64,000 nucleotides of DNA, from positions 248,001 to 312,000 of the forward strand of contig NZ_JAAIVJ010000003.1 in the NCBI RefSeq assembly GCF_011008935.1, written 5' to 3'. This DNA comes from Tabrizicola oligotrophica. GTDB taxonomy: Bacteria > Pseudomonadota > Alphaproteobacteria > Rhodobacterales > Rhodobacteraceae. How positions within the stretch are numbered: the first letter of the stretch is position 1; the number at the start of each line of letters is the position of its first letter. Positions 1 through 8,736 of this stretch are shown in pieces. Under the pieces are notes generated by a model that worked only from the letters and a program-made list of their open reading frames with translations, did no database searches and had not been told where the DNA came from. A program made the translations under genes and the position numbers.

Positions 1-264
1 CGCGCCATAGATGATCGCCGCCTGCACCGGAAACCAGACCAGCGTGACCAGCCGATACCAGAACAGCTCACGCTCGTCGGTCGTCGTGTCGGGGTTTTCC
101 TCGTTCAGCCCCAGCAGCAGATCCAGCACCGTGACCAGCGCCCAGGCGTACAGCGGCATCAGCACCACCGACCAGCCGCCAACCGTGACACCGATCACGG
201 CCAGGGGCACCAGCCCGAGCGACAGCCAGAACGGCAAGGCGGCACGCAAGGTCTTGGACATCAT
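1..264 (-). CDS. AlkB-like alkane 1-monooxygenase, N-terminal fragment (cut by window edge)
   Basis: The first 88 residues are visible, reading leftward from an ATG at 262-264; the rest lies outside the window. A second in-frame ATG follows immediately. The visible part has two hydrophobic segments (about residues 8-28 and 30-50), an acidic loop (LNEENPD) and an aromatic stretch (ELFWYRLVTLVWFPVQ). This order resembles the start of the integral-membrane, non-haem di-iron alkane hydroxylases, which oxidise alkanes to 1-alkanols. The histidine boxes that would prove the family lie beyond the edge, so a related membrane desaturase cannot be excluded. Confidence 0.6.
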   Translation of the reverse strand, partial: MMSKTLRAALPFWLSLGLVPLAVIGVTVGGWSVVLMPLYAWALVTVLDLLLGLNEENPDTTTDERELFWYRLVTLVWFPVQAAIIYGA

Positions 265-304
265 GAAACTCCCCTTCGCCACAAGTCTAGGTGGGGATTT
301 GCCA

Positions 305-1351
305 TCACTCAACCGCGCGCAGGGTCGCAGCATCCCAGGCCTTGCGCATCACGGTCGGAAGATCGTCAGGGCGGAAGTCGGCCATGAACCCACCCCGCTC
401 GGGGTTACCCGCGCCGGTTGCCACCATCACCCGCAACTGCAGATGAAAATGCGTGAAGGTGTGCCGCACCTCACCCGCGTCCGTCCAATTGGCCGACACC
501 GGGGCCGGGCCGCCACCGCCATCCCAGGCGTCGCCGGGAAACCCCAGCATCCCCCCCAAGAGCCCGCGCTCCGGCCGGCGCTCGACCAGCACTGCGCCGT
601 CGGGCCGCTGCAAGACCCAGACCACCCCCTGCCGCACCGGCTTGACCGGTTTGGCAAGCTTGCGCGGCAGCTCCGCCGCAGCCCCTGCCGCCTGACCCGC
701 ACAAAGCCCAAGCAACGGGCAAATGCCGCACGTCGGATTGCGCGGCGTGCAGATCGTTGCGCCGAGATCCATCATCGCCTGCGCATGATCGCCCGGGCGA
801 AGGTCTGGCGTCAGAAGCCCGGCCAGCCGCACCAGCTCTGGCTTGGCCGCGGGCAGCGGCGTCTGCACGGCAAAGAGCCGCGCGCAAACCCGCTCCACAT
901 TGCCGTCCACCACCACCGCAGGCGCATCAAAGGCGATCGAGGCCACCGCCGCCGCCGTGTAGGGCCCCACGCCCGGCAAGGCACGCAAGCCTTCCACCGT
1001 CTTGGGAAACTGCCCGCCATGGTCGCGCACCACCGCCCGCGCACAGGCCAGCAAATTCCGCGCCCGGGCGTAATAGCCAAGCCCGGCCCATTCCCCCATC
1101 ACCGCGGCATCCTCTGCCGCCGCCAGATCCTCCACCCGCGGCCAGCGCGCCAGGAACCGCCGGAAATAGTCGCGCACCGCTGCAACCGTGGTCTGCTGCA
1201 ACATCACTTCCGAAAGCCAGACGTGATAGGGATCGGGCCGCACCCCCACCGCCCGATCTGCCGGCCCGACGCGCCAAGGCATCGCCCGCGCGTGGGCGTC
1301 ATACCAGCGCAACAGCCGCGCCCCTGCCACTTCACAGTCGATCTCACGCAA
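305..1351 (-). CDS. mutY: A/G-specific adenine DNA glycosylase MutY
   Basis: Base-excision repair enzyme that removes adenine mispaired with 8-oxoguanine or guanine. At 348 residues it is family-sized. The N-terminal part shows the catalytic glutamate region (SEVMLQQTTV) and the helix-hairpin-helix with catalytic aspartate (LPGVGPYTAAA ... VVVDGNVERV). The 4Fe-4S ligands follow as C-X6-C-X2-C-X5-C (CTPRNPTCGICPLLGLC). A NUDIX-like C-terminal domain that recognises 8-oxoG begins around residue 235. The start used is TTG at 1351; an in-frame GTG at 1330 is an alternative. It is transcribed divergently from the DUF721 gene across 194 bp. Confidence 0.95.
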   Translation of the reverse strand: MREIDCEVAGARLLRWYDAHARAMPWRVGPADRAVGVRPDPYHVWLSEVMLQQTTVAAVRDYFRRFLARWPRVEDLAAAEDAAVMGEWAGLGYYARARNLLACARAVVRDHGGQFPKTVEGLRALPGVGPYTAAAVASIAFDAPAVVVDGNVERVCARLFAVQTPLPAAKPELVRLAGLLTPDLRPGDHAQAMMDLGATICTPRNPTCGICPLLGLCAGQAAGAAAELPRKLAKPVKPVRQGVVWVLQRPDGAVLVERRPERGLLGGMLGFPGDAWDGGGGPAPVSANWTDAGEVRHTFTHFHLQLRVMVATGAGNPERGGFMADFRPDDLPTVMRKAWDAATLRAVE

Positions 1352-1545
1352 GATTTATCCCTGCCATCCCACTTCTGCCCCCCGACTGAAAACTCATATC
1401 CAGTTGAGAAAAATTGCCTTTCATCTGGTCCACAAATGGCCCACGGGGGGGTGGGGGGAGGATCCTCCCGGCGGCCAGAGCCACGCAATACGCTTCCCTT
1501 TCCACCCCGCCGCCGTAGAATAGCGCCAATTCCGGATAGGACCAG

Positions 1546-2076
1546 ATGGCCCGCACACCGACCCCTCCTCCCACCCGCCGCGAGCGCGGCTTTGAACCCA
1601 CCGGTGGGCTGTTGAAGCAGCAGATCCGTGCCGCCGGGGAAGCGCGGGGCTTTGCGGTGGCGCGGCTGTTGACCCATTGGGCCGAAGTCGCAGGCGAAGA
1701 CCTTGCCCGCGTCACCCGGCCGGTGAAGGTGGGTTACGGGCGTGAAGGCATGGGCGCGACGCTGACGCTGCTGACCACGGGTGCCATGGCCCCCATGGTC
1801 GAGATGCAGAAGGAACGCCTGCGCGAACGGGTAAACGCCATCTACGGCTATGCCGCGATTTCACGCATCCTGCTGACCCAGACCGCCGCCTCCGGCTTTG
1901 CCGAAGGACAGGCCGAATTCGCCCCGGCCCCGAAAGCCGTGCCAAGGCCCGATCCGGCCATCGTAGCCAAGGCCGCCGAAACCGCCGCCCCGGTGCAGGA
2001 CCCCGCGCTTCGGGCCGCGCTTGAATCCATGGCGCAAAACATCTTAACCCGCCGCAATCCAAAGGAAGGCGCATGA
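1546..2076 (+). CDS. dciA: DUF721 / DciA-like protein
   Basis: A 176-residue protein with the DUF721 signature at about residues 20-105: GGLLKQQIRAAGEARG, then a W-x-E-VAGEDLA segment and an RL-E-VNAIYGY-type segment. DciA proteins of this family interact with and load the replicative helicase DnaB in bacteria lacking DnaC; assigning that role here is by family only. The C-terminal third is Ala/Pro-rich and probably disordered. It overlaps the next gene by four bases (ATGA), suggesting translational coupling with the DsbA-like protein, an arrangement I associate with Rhodobacterales. Confidence 0.75.
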   Translation: MARTPTPPPTRRERGFEPTGGLLKQQIRAAGEARGFAVARLLTHWAEVAGEDLARVTRPVKVGYGREGMGATLTLLTTGAMAPMVEMQKERLRERVNAIYGYAAISRILLTQTAASGFAEGQAEFAPAPKAVPRPDPAIVAKAAETAAPVQDPALRAALESMAQNILTRRNPKEGA

Positions 2077-2702
2077 CCATGAAAACCACCCTTGCCTCCG
2101 GCCTTATGGCCCTGACGCTGGCCTTTGGCCTCGGCGGCTATGCCTCGGCGCAGGAGGCCGCCCCGGCGGCAGTCACCGAGCTGAAGGATTTCTCCATCGG
2201 CGCTCCGGATGCCAAGGTGCAGATCATCGAATATGCGTCTTTCACCTGCCCGCATTGCGCGAACTTCCACGAGACCGTGTTCAAGTCGCTGAAGACCGAT
2301 TACATAGACACCGGCAAGGTGCAGTTCACCTACCGCGAGGTCTATTTCGACCGCCCCGGCCTTTGGGCCGCGATGATCGCCCGCTGCGGTGGTGACATGC
2401 GCTATTTCGGGATCTCCGACATCCTGTTCGAAACCCAGCAGGAATGGCCCGCCTCGGATGACCCGGCCGTCATCTTCGAAAACCTGAAGAAGATCGGCCG
2501 CACCGCCGGGATGGACGATGCGGCGATGGATGTCTGCATGAAGGACGCCAACACCGCGCAGGCCATGATCGACCGCTCCGAAGCCAACATGACCGCCGAT
2601 GGCGTCGAAGGCACGCCTACCCTGATGATCAACGGGGTCAAGCATTCGAACATGACCTATGCCGACCTGAAGGCGATCCTCGACGAAGAGCTGGCCAAAT
2701 AA
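2073..2702 (+). CDS. Periplasmic DsbA-family thiol:disulfide oxidoreductase
   Basis: A 209-residue secreted thioredoxin-fold protein. Residues 1-27 are a signal peptide ending near YASAQEA. The redox motif CPHC lies in ASFTCPHCANFHE (about residue 62) and the cis-proline loop is VEGTPTLMING near residue 180. The fold is the DsbA/ScsC type with a helical insertion, so it likely forms or isomerises disulfides in periplasmic proteins. The start at 2073 overlaps the upstream stop; an ATG at 2079 (MKTTLASG) gives a more typical signal peptide and is an equally good start. The next gene follows after one base. Confidence 0.85.
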   Translation: MTMKTTLASGLMALTLAFGLGGYASAQEAAPAAVTELKDFSIGAPDAKVQIIEYASFTCPHCANFHETVFKSLKTDYIDTGKVQFTYREVYFDRPGLWAAMIARCGGDMRYFGISDILFETQQEWPASDDPAVIFENLKKIGRTAGMDDAAMDVCMKDANTAQAMIDRSEANMTADGVEGTPTLMINGVKHSNMTYADLKAILDEELAK

Positions 2703-2703
2703 G

Positions 2704-3831
2704 ATGAATACTCCGCTTGCCGGCATCAAGGTTGTCGAACTCGCCCGTATTCTGGCCGGTCCCTGGGCCGGTCAGACCCTTGCCGATCTGGGGGCTGACG
2801 TAATCAAGGTGGAGGCGCCGGAGGGTGACGACACCCGCCGCTGGGGCCCCCCCTTCATTGACCGCGACGGCGAGAAATCGGCAGCCTATTTCCACGCCAC
2901 CAACCGCGGCAAGCGTGGCATCACCTGCGATTTCCGCACGCCCGAGGGGCAGGAAACCGTGCGCCGTCTGGTTGCCGACGCCGATGTGCTGATCGAGAAT
3001 TTCAAGGTCGGCGGGCTGACGAAATACGGGCTGGACTATGAAAGCCTGAAGAAGGTGAACCCCCGGCTGATCTATTGCTCGATCACCGGCTTTGGCCAGA
3101 CCGGGCCTTATGCCCACCGCGCGGGTTATGACTTCATCATCCAGGGCATGGCCGGGCTGATGAGTGTCACCGGCGAAAAGGGCGGCCAGCCGCAAAAGGT
3201 GGGCGTCGCGGTGACCGATGTGTTCACCGGCATCTATGGCGCGACAGCCATTCTGGCGGCGCTGGTGCAGCGCGGGCGCACAGGCGAAGGCCAGCACATC
3301 GACATGGCTTTGCTGGACGTGGCCACCTCGATCATGGCCAATCAGGCGATGAATTTCCTCGTCTCGGGCAAGGCCCCGGCCATGATGGGCAACGCCCACC
3401 CCAACCTTGCCCCCTATGCGGTCTTTGATTGCGCCGATGGCTGGATCATCCTCGCCACGGGCAATGATGCGCAATACCAGCGGTTGTGCGCCATTCTGGG
3501 GCTGGACGATATGGCCCAAGCGCCCGAATACCTGACCAACGCCGACCGCATCGCCAACCGGACCGAAATGACCGACCGGATCACCGAGGCGACGAAACGC
3601 TGGGCCAAGGCCGACCTTCTGCAAGCCTGCGAGGATCAGGGCGTTCCTGCCGGGCCGATCAACAATCTGGCCGAGGTCTTCGACGACCCGCAGGTGCAGG
3701 CGCGGGGCATGAAGATCACCCCCGGCGGCCTGCCCGGCGTGCGCAGTCCGATGACCTTCTCGGGGGCCGATCTGGCGCTGGATCGTCCTGCGCCGAAACT
3801 CGGGGAACATCAGGACGAGGTCTTGGGTTAA
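2704..3831 (+). CDS. CaiB/BaiF-type (family III) CoA transferase
   Basis: A 375-residue protein with the family III CoA-transferase pattern: N-terminal ILAGPWAGQTLADLGADVIKVE, the segment VLIENFKVGGLTKYGLDYE, and the catalytic-aspartate region GQHIDMALLDV near residue 200. Such enzymes move CoA between carboxylic acids through an aspartyl-CoA anhydride. The acid used here cannot be told from sequence; formyl-, succinyl- and crotonobetainyl-type members look alike. Its stop codon overlaps that of the convergent HutD-like gene (shared bases 3828-3831). Confidence 0.85.
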   Translation: MNTPLAGIKVVELARILAGPWAGQTLADLGADVIKVEAPEGDDTRRWGPPFIDRDGEKSAAYFHATNRGKRGITCDFRTPEGQETVRRLVADADVLIENFKVGGLTKYGLDYESLKKVNPRLIYCSITGFGQTGPYAHRAGYDFIIQGMAGLMSVTGEKGGQPQKVGVAVTDVFTGIYGATAILAALVQRGRTGEGQHIDMALLDVATSIMANQAMNFLVSGKAPAMMGNAHPNLAPYAVFDCADGWIILATGNDAQYQRLCAILGLDDMAQAPEYLTNADRIANRTEMTDRITEATKRWAKADLLQACEDQGVPAGPINNLAEVFDDPQVQARGMKITPGGLPGVRSPMTFSGADLALDRPAPKLGEHQDEVLG

Positions 3832-4346
3832 TCCAGAAGACGGACGACAATCACCTGACCGGCAATGCTCAGGGCATCGTCGGTCAGAAGCAGGTCTTGC
3901 GCCGCCATGTCACGGCCATTCACCCTGCTTGGTGCAAGGGCATAGACCGCCAGCAACCCGCCCGCCGGAACCTGCGCCGCGCCGGTGACAACAGCCACTT
4001 CCGGGCGTGGCAAGGCACGGTCCGTCATCACGTTGAAATCATCCGACGGGGCGCTGACGCCTTCGGCGCGGATCGGCAGATCGCCGGCAAAGGCGACCGG
4101 CACCAACGGACGCGCGGGCAGATGCAGCCCCTGCCCCACCAGATCAAACCCCGGCCCGGTCAGCACAGTCAGGTTCCGTTCCACCCCCGGAAAGATCGAG
4201 AAATCGCCGTTCTCCACCACCGAGGCGCGGGAAAGCCGCCATTTCAGCTGGCCACCATCCAAGGTCTTCAGCATCTCGATCGTCGTGCCCTTGCCATTGG
4301 CCCAAGGCATCACGGTGTAATCGGCGGGGGTCAGATGGCGCATCAT
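3828..4346 (-). CDS. HutD/Ves-family cupin protein
   Basis: A 172-residue protein of the HutD (Ves) bicupin family. Recognisable segments are MPWANGKGTTIEM near the N-terminus, WRLSRASVVENGDFSIFPGVER (residues about 38-58) and the DFNVMTDR motif near residue 112. HutD is often found with histidine-utilisation genes and has been suggested to bind formylglutamate. No hut gene is adjacent here, although an N-formylglutamate amidohydrolase lies at 47.9 kb. It starts inside the stop of rmuC (ATGA at 4343-4346), so the two are likely cotranscribed. Confidence 0.8.
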   Translation of the reverse strand: MMRHLTPADYTVMPWANGKGTTIEMLKTLDGGQLKWRLSRASVVENGDFSIFPGVERNLTVLTGPGFDLVGQGLHLPARPLVPVAFAGDLPIRAEGVSAPSDDFNVMTDRALPRPEVAVVTGAAQVPAGGLLAVYALAPSRVNGRDMAAQDLLLTDDALSIAGQVIVVRLLD

Positions 4347-5503
4347 TCGGCGGCTTGCGGTCCAAGGAGGGGGGAAGGGTCGCTCGGCTTCAATTCCTCG
4401 AAGTCGAAATTGTCCAGCCGCGCGGCCCGTTTGCCCGCGCGTTCGGCGGCGGTGGAGATCCCGTCAAGGTCTTGTCGCGCCTGATTGAAATGGGTGTTCA
4501 GCTTGTCCACCCGCTCCACCACGATCTCCACATCGCGGTGCAACTGGCGCAGCGCAGTGCGGATCGCCCCGGCCTGTTCGCGCATCCGGGCGTCTTTCAG
4601 CACGGCGCGCATGGTGTTCAGCGTCGCCATGCAGGTGGTGGGCGACACGATCCAGACCCGCGCGGCAAAGCCCTCGCGCACCACTTCGGGGAAATTGGCG
4701 TGCAACTCGGCATAGACGGCTTCCGAGGGCAGGAACATCAGCGCGCCATCCGCCGTTTCGCCTTCAAGAATATACTTCTCGGCAATTGCCTTGATGTGGG
4801 CGCGGACGGCGCCACGCAGCAGGGTCTGCGCCTCAGCCAAGGCGCGCGGATTGTCGGCGCGGCGCAGGGCCTCATAGGCCTCCAGCGGGAATTTCGCGTC
4901 GATCACGATGGGGCCGGGTGGATTGGGCAGATGGATCAGGCAATCGGCCCGCTTGCCGTTCGACAGCGTCGCCTGCATGGAATAGGCGTCCGCGGGCAGG
5001 GCCTTTTGCACGATGTCGTTCAACTGAATTTCGCCAAATGCGCCGCGCGCCTGTTTGTTGGCCAGAATATCCTGCAAGTTCAGCACATTGCCGGAAAGCT
5101 TTTCGATATTGGCCTGCGCCTTGTCGATGGTTTCCAGCCGCTGCTGCAACTCGCCCAAAGACCGCGCCGTGCGGGTCGCCGTACCCTGCAGGCTTTCGCC
5201 CATCTGCCGCGTGACCTCGGCCAGACGTTGCTCCATCACCTTCAGCATCGCGGTCTGGCTGACCGCCTGATTTTCCGACACATGGTGCAGGCCACCGGCG
5301 AGCCGCTCCTGTCCATCGGACAGGGACTGCACCCGCTGCGACATCCACGCCATTTCGCGCATCAACGGCTCGGCCGATTTCGCCGACCGCCCCGCGCTGC
5401 GCAGCGTCAGGAGGAGAAGGCCGACGAGCAGCACAAGCAACCCGCCGACCAGCAATACCTCGGGGGAGTTCCACGCATAGCTTTGGCCAAAAAGCGTAAT
5501 CAT
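4343..5503 (-). CDS. rmuC: RmuC-family DNA recombination-limiting protein
   Basis: A 386-residue protein. It has an N-terminal membrane helix (about residues 14-34, LLVGGLLVLLVGLLLLTLR), a long coiled coil to about residue 150, and an RmuC nuclease-like core containing GAFGEIQLNDIV, PIVIDAKFPLEAY and SPTTCMATLNTM. RmuC limits recombination at short inverted repeats and has a restriction-endonuclease-like fold. It overlaps mutL upstream (ATGA at 5500-5503) and the HutD-like gene downstream, so mutL-rmuC-hutD reads as one leftward operon. Confidence 0.92.
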   Translation of the reverse strand: MITLFGQSYAWNSPEVLLVGGLLVLLVGLLLLTLRSAGRSAKSAEPLMREMAWMSQRVQSLSDGQERLAGGLHHVSENQAVSQTAMLKVMEQRLAEVTRQMGESLQGTATRTARSLGELQQRLETIDKAQANIEKLSGNVLNLQDILANKQARGAFGEIQLNDIVQKALPADAYSMQATLSNGKRADCLIHLPNPPGPIVIDAKFPLEAYEALRRADNPRALAEAQTLLRGAVRAHIKAIAEKYILEGETADGALMFLPSEAVYAELHANFPEVVREGFAARVWIVSPTTCMATLNTMRAVLKDARMREQAGAIRTALRQLHRDVEIVVERVDKLNTHFNQARQDLDGISTAAERAGKRAARLDNFDFEELKPSDPSPLLGPQAAE

Positions 5504-7371
5504 CTGCGACCAAACAATCGTTCAATATCGTGAAGCTGCAACTCGACATAGGTCGGGCGGCCATGGTTGCACTGGCCGGAATGCGGCGTCGCCTCCATCT
5601 CACGCAGCAGGGCGTTCATCTCATCAGGCCGCAACTGGCGACCCGAGCGGACCGAGCCGTGGCAGGCCATACGGCTGAGGATCGCCTCGATCTTTGCCTG
5701 CAGGCTGTCGCTGCGGCCAAGATCAGCCAGTTCATCCAGCACATCGCGCAGCAGGGCGGCGGCAGACACGGTGCCCAGAATGGCCGGGGTTTCGCGCACC
5801 GCAACCGCGCTGCCTCCAAAGGGTTCGATGGACAGGCCAAGCCGGGCCAGTGCTTCGGCATGCTCCAGCAGGCGGCTGGCATCTGTGGCGGAAAGCTCCA
5901 CTATTTCAGGGATCAACAGCGCCTGCGCCTTGATCCCCGTCTCGGCCATCTGTCGCTTCAGCCGTTCATAAACCAGCCGTTCATGGGCGGCGTGCTGATC
6001 CACGATCACCATGCCGCGCGCGGTTTGGGCCACGATGTAATTGCCGTGCAGTTGCGCCTTGGCCGCACCCAAGGGGAAGGCCTCATCGTCAACTTGCGGG
6101 TTCTGCCCGGCGGGCTCCATTCTGGCTTGCGGCATTTCGGCAAAGCCATGGCTCTCACCCGCGACCTCGGGCGCTTGCCATGTCGCGGCGCGGGCGAAGC
6201 TGGCCTGCGACGGCCAATTCTGACCAGACCGGTCCATCTGATAGACGCGCGGGGCAAAGGCGGGCATTTCCGGGCGCATGGCGGCCAGCGTCGCATCGGC
6301 CACAGTGGTCGAGGCGCGGTGGCCTGCCCCCGAAAGCGCCGTGCGCAGACCGGTGATGATCAGACTGCGGGCGGCCTCGGGCTCGCGGAAACGCACCTCG
6401 GATTTCGCCGGATGCACGTTCACATCCACCCGCTCCGGATCGCAGATCAGGTTCAGCACGGCTGCGGGGTGACGGTCGCGCGACAGGAAGTCGAAATAAG
6501 CCACTCGCAGCGCCCCGAGAAGCATACGATCCAAGACCGGACGGCCATTCACAAACACGAATTGCTGCACCGAAGAGCCGCGCGAATAGGTCGGCAGCGC
6601 GGCATAGCCGGTCAGGTGCAACCCGTCGCGTTCGATGTCGATTTTCAAGGCATTGGCGGTAAACTCTGCTCCCAAGACCCCCGTCAGCCGCCCATGCAGC
6701 GCATCAAAGAAATCCCCTGACTGCGGATCAGCGCGGAAAATCACCCGGGGCGCTTCGCCCTCGGCCACTTCCGACAGGGTAAAGCCGACCGAGGGTTCGG
6801 CCATCGCCAGACGCCGCACCACCTCGGCAATCGCCTGCGCCTCTGCCCGATCCGAGCGCAGGAACTTCAGCCGCGCCGGCGTGGCATAGAACAGGTCGCG
6901 CAGCTCAATCACGGTGCCCTTTTGCGCCGCCGCCGGGCGCGGACCCGTCAGACGCCCCCCGGCCACGGTGATCTGCGCGCCATCGCCGCCCTCAACCCGG
7001 CTGGTGAGGGTCAGCCGCCCCACGGCCCCAAGACTGGCCAAGGCCTCGCCACGAAAGCCGAAGGAGCGGATGTTCAGCAGATCCGAGCCGTCGATTTTCG
7101 AAGTGGCATGGCGGGCGACGGCCAAGGGCAGATCTTCGGCCGTCATGCCGCAGCCGTCATCCGTGACCCGGATCAACACCTTGCCGCCCGCCGCGTAGTC
7201 GACCGCAATGCGCCGCGCGCCGGCGTCCAGCGCGTTTTCCACCAGTTCCTTGACCGCAGAAGCGGGGCGCTCCACCACCTCGCCCGCTGCAATGCGATTG
7301 ATCGCCGCCTCATCCAAGGGACGGATCACCGGGCGCGGAGAACCGGATATATTGGGGGCGTACAGCGTCAT
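5500..7371 (-). CDS. mutL: DNA mismatch repair protein MutL, endonuclease type
   Basis: A 623-residue GHKL ATPase. The N-terminal motifs are ELVENALDAGA, DDGCGM and SFGFRGEALASLGAVG. The C-terminal domain carries the metal-dependent nickase set: DQHAAHERLVYE (the DQHA-x2-E-x4-E motif), ACHGSVR, CNHGRP and a terminal FGR. This places it with nicking MutL proteins used where no MutH strand discrimination exists, unlike E. coli MutL. It heads the operon with rmuC. Fifty-seven bases separate its start from the M16 peptidase gene upstream. Confidence 0.95.
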   Translation of the reverse strand: MTLYAPNISGSPRPVIRPLDEAAINRIAAGEVVERPASAVKELVENALDAGARRIAVDYAAGGKVLIRVTDDGCGMTAEDLPLAVARHATSKIDGSDLLNIRSFGFRGEALASLGAVGRLTLTSRVEGGDGAQITVAGGRLTGPRPAAAQKGTVIELRDLFYATPARLKFLRSDRAEAQAIAEVVRRLAMAEPSVGFTLSEVAEGEAPRVIFRADPQSGDFFDALHGRLTGVLGAEFTANALKIDIERDGLHLTGYAALPTYSRGSSVQQFVFVNGRPVLDRMLLGALRVAYFDFLSRDRHPAAVLNLICDPERVDVNVHPAKSEVRFREPEAARSLIITGLRTALSGAGHRASTTVADATLAAMRPEMPAFAPRVYQMDRSGQNWPSQASFARAATWQAPEVAGESHGFAEMPQARMEPAGQNPQVDDEAFPLGAAKAQLHGNYIVAQTARGMVIVDQHAAHERLVYERLKRQMAETGIKAQALLIPEIVELSATDASRLLEHAEALARLGLSIEPFGGSAVAVRETPAILGTVSAAALLRDVLDELADLGRSDSLQAKIEAILSRMACHGSVRSGRQLRPDEMNALLREMEATPHSGQCNHGRPTYVELQLHDIERLFGRR

Positions 7372-7428
7372 ACCCCCAAGCCTAGCAGGGTGGGTGGGGC
7401 AAGGCCACAGATTCGAGCGGGCGTGACT

Positions 7429-8736
7429 CTATTCCGTAGCCACCACGCCTGCCGGTTCGCCCACCACGACAAAGGACAGATTTTCCGGTTTCAGCAACCG
7501 GGCAGCGACGCGACGGATGTCCTGCATCGTCACGGCGTTCACCTTGTCATTGCGGGTTTTCGGATAGTCAGAGGACAGGCCCAGCATCTGCATGCCGACA
7601 AGAATGCTGGCAATCGGGCCGTTTCCATCAAAGCGCAGCGGGTAGGCGCCGGTCATATAGGTCTTGGCGGTGGCCAGTTCCTGCTCGGTCACGCCCTCTG
7701 ACGCCATCCTGGCCCATTCGTCGCGCACGACCTTGATCGCCTCGGCCACCTTGTCATTGCTGGCCTGAAACTGCCCGACCCATTCCGCCGACAGGTCGCG
7801 GCTGGCCAGCCCCGTGCCGATGCCATAGGTCAGCCCGCGCTTTTCGCGCACCTCCTGCATCAGCCGGGACGAGAAACGCCCGCCGCCAAGGATGTCATTC
7901 AACAGGCTGGCGGCGAAGAAGTCCGGGTCGTCAAAGCCGATTCCCCCATGGCCGAACAGCACCACCGATTGCGGGCCGGGGAAGGCCTGCACCACAACCC
8001 CGGGCTTTTCGTCCAGTGCGGCTTTCGGCGGCATCGGCCAGCCGGTTGCGGGCAGGTCGGACAACAGCTTGTCAAGCAGCAGCCCCAGTTCCGCCGCCGA
8101 AATATCGCCCGCTGCCGCGACATAGAGGCGATCCTGCGCCATGGCCCCCTGCCACGCGGCCAGCACATCGTCACGGGTCAGCGAGGTGACGCCTTCAATC
8201 GTGCCGTCGCCTGATGATCCATAGGGTTGGTCGCCATAGGCCCGGGCGCGGGCAAGCCGGGCGGCAATCGCCGAGGGATCTTGCTCCTCGGCCCGCAGCC
8301 CGGCCAGAACCTGTCCCTTCACCCGCTCCACCGCGTCCTGATCAAAGCGCGGCGCGGTCAGCGCAAGGTGCAGAAGGCCCATCGTGGTATCGCGATTTTC
8401 GGTAAGGGTCTGGGCTGAGACGGAAATCTCATCCGACCCCGCGCCGAAGCCGATTTTCGCCGCCAGCCCGTCACGCGCCGCGGCAAAGCCCTGAGCGTCC
8501 ATCTCGCCCGCACCTTCCTCCAGCGTCGCGGCCATCAGGTTGATCGCGCCACGTTTGCCCGGCTGGTCCAACGAAGTGCCACCGCGAAAGCGCAGTTCCA
8601 GTGCCATGAAGGGAATGTTGTGATCTTCCACCAGCCAGGCCTTGATGCCGCCGGGCGAAGTAACTTCCTGAATGGCGATCTCGGCGCGCAGCGGGGTGGC
8701 CAGCGCCACAAGGAAAAGGGCAATGCGCAGGATCAT
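7429..8736 (-). CDS. M16-family peptidase-like subunit lacking the zinc motif
   Basis: A 435-residue exported protein starting with signal peptide MILRIALFLVALATPLRAE. It has the M16 fold (AINLMAATLEEGAGEMDAQG, SRLMQEVREKRGLTYGIG, ETARTYMTG-like segments) but no HxxEH zinc site in the first domain. It therefore looks like the non-catalytic partner of the upstream gene, as in mitochondrial processing peptidase beta/alpha-type pairs. The start at 8736 overlaps the stop of the active subunit (ATGA), indicating coupled synthesis of two subunits of a periplasmic heterodimer. Confidence 0.88.
   Translation of the reverse strand: MILRIALFLVALATPLRAEIAIQEVTSPGGIKAWLVEDHNIPFMALELRFRGGTSLDQPGKRGAINLMAATLEEGAGEMDAQGFAAARDGLAAKIGFGAGSDEISVSAQTLTENRDTTMGLLHLALTAPRFDQDAVERVKGQVLAGLRAEEQDPSAIAARLARARAYGDQPYGSSGDGTIEGVTSLTRDDVLAAWQGAMAQDRLYVAAAGDISAAELGLLLDKLLSDLPATGWPMPPKAALDEKPGVVVQAFPGPQSVVLFGHGGIGFDDPDFFAASLLNDILGGGRFSSRLMQEVREKRGLTYGIGTGLASRDLSAEWVGQFQASNDKVAEAIKVVRDEWARMASEGVTEQELATAKTYMTGAYPLRFDGNGPIASILVGMQMLGLSSDYPKTRNDKVNAVTMQDIRRVAARLLKPENLSFVVVGEPAGVVATE

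Noticed and set aside
1440-1470. G-rich tract in the mutY/dciA gap
   Set aside because: Runs of 7 and 6 G could form a G-quadruplex, but in this high-GC DNA I see no partner tracts or conserved spacing to support a regulatory role.
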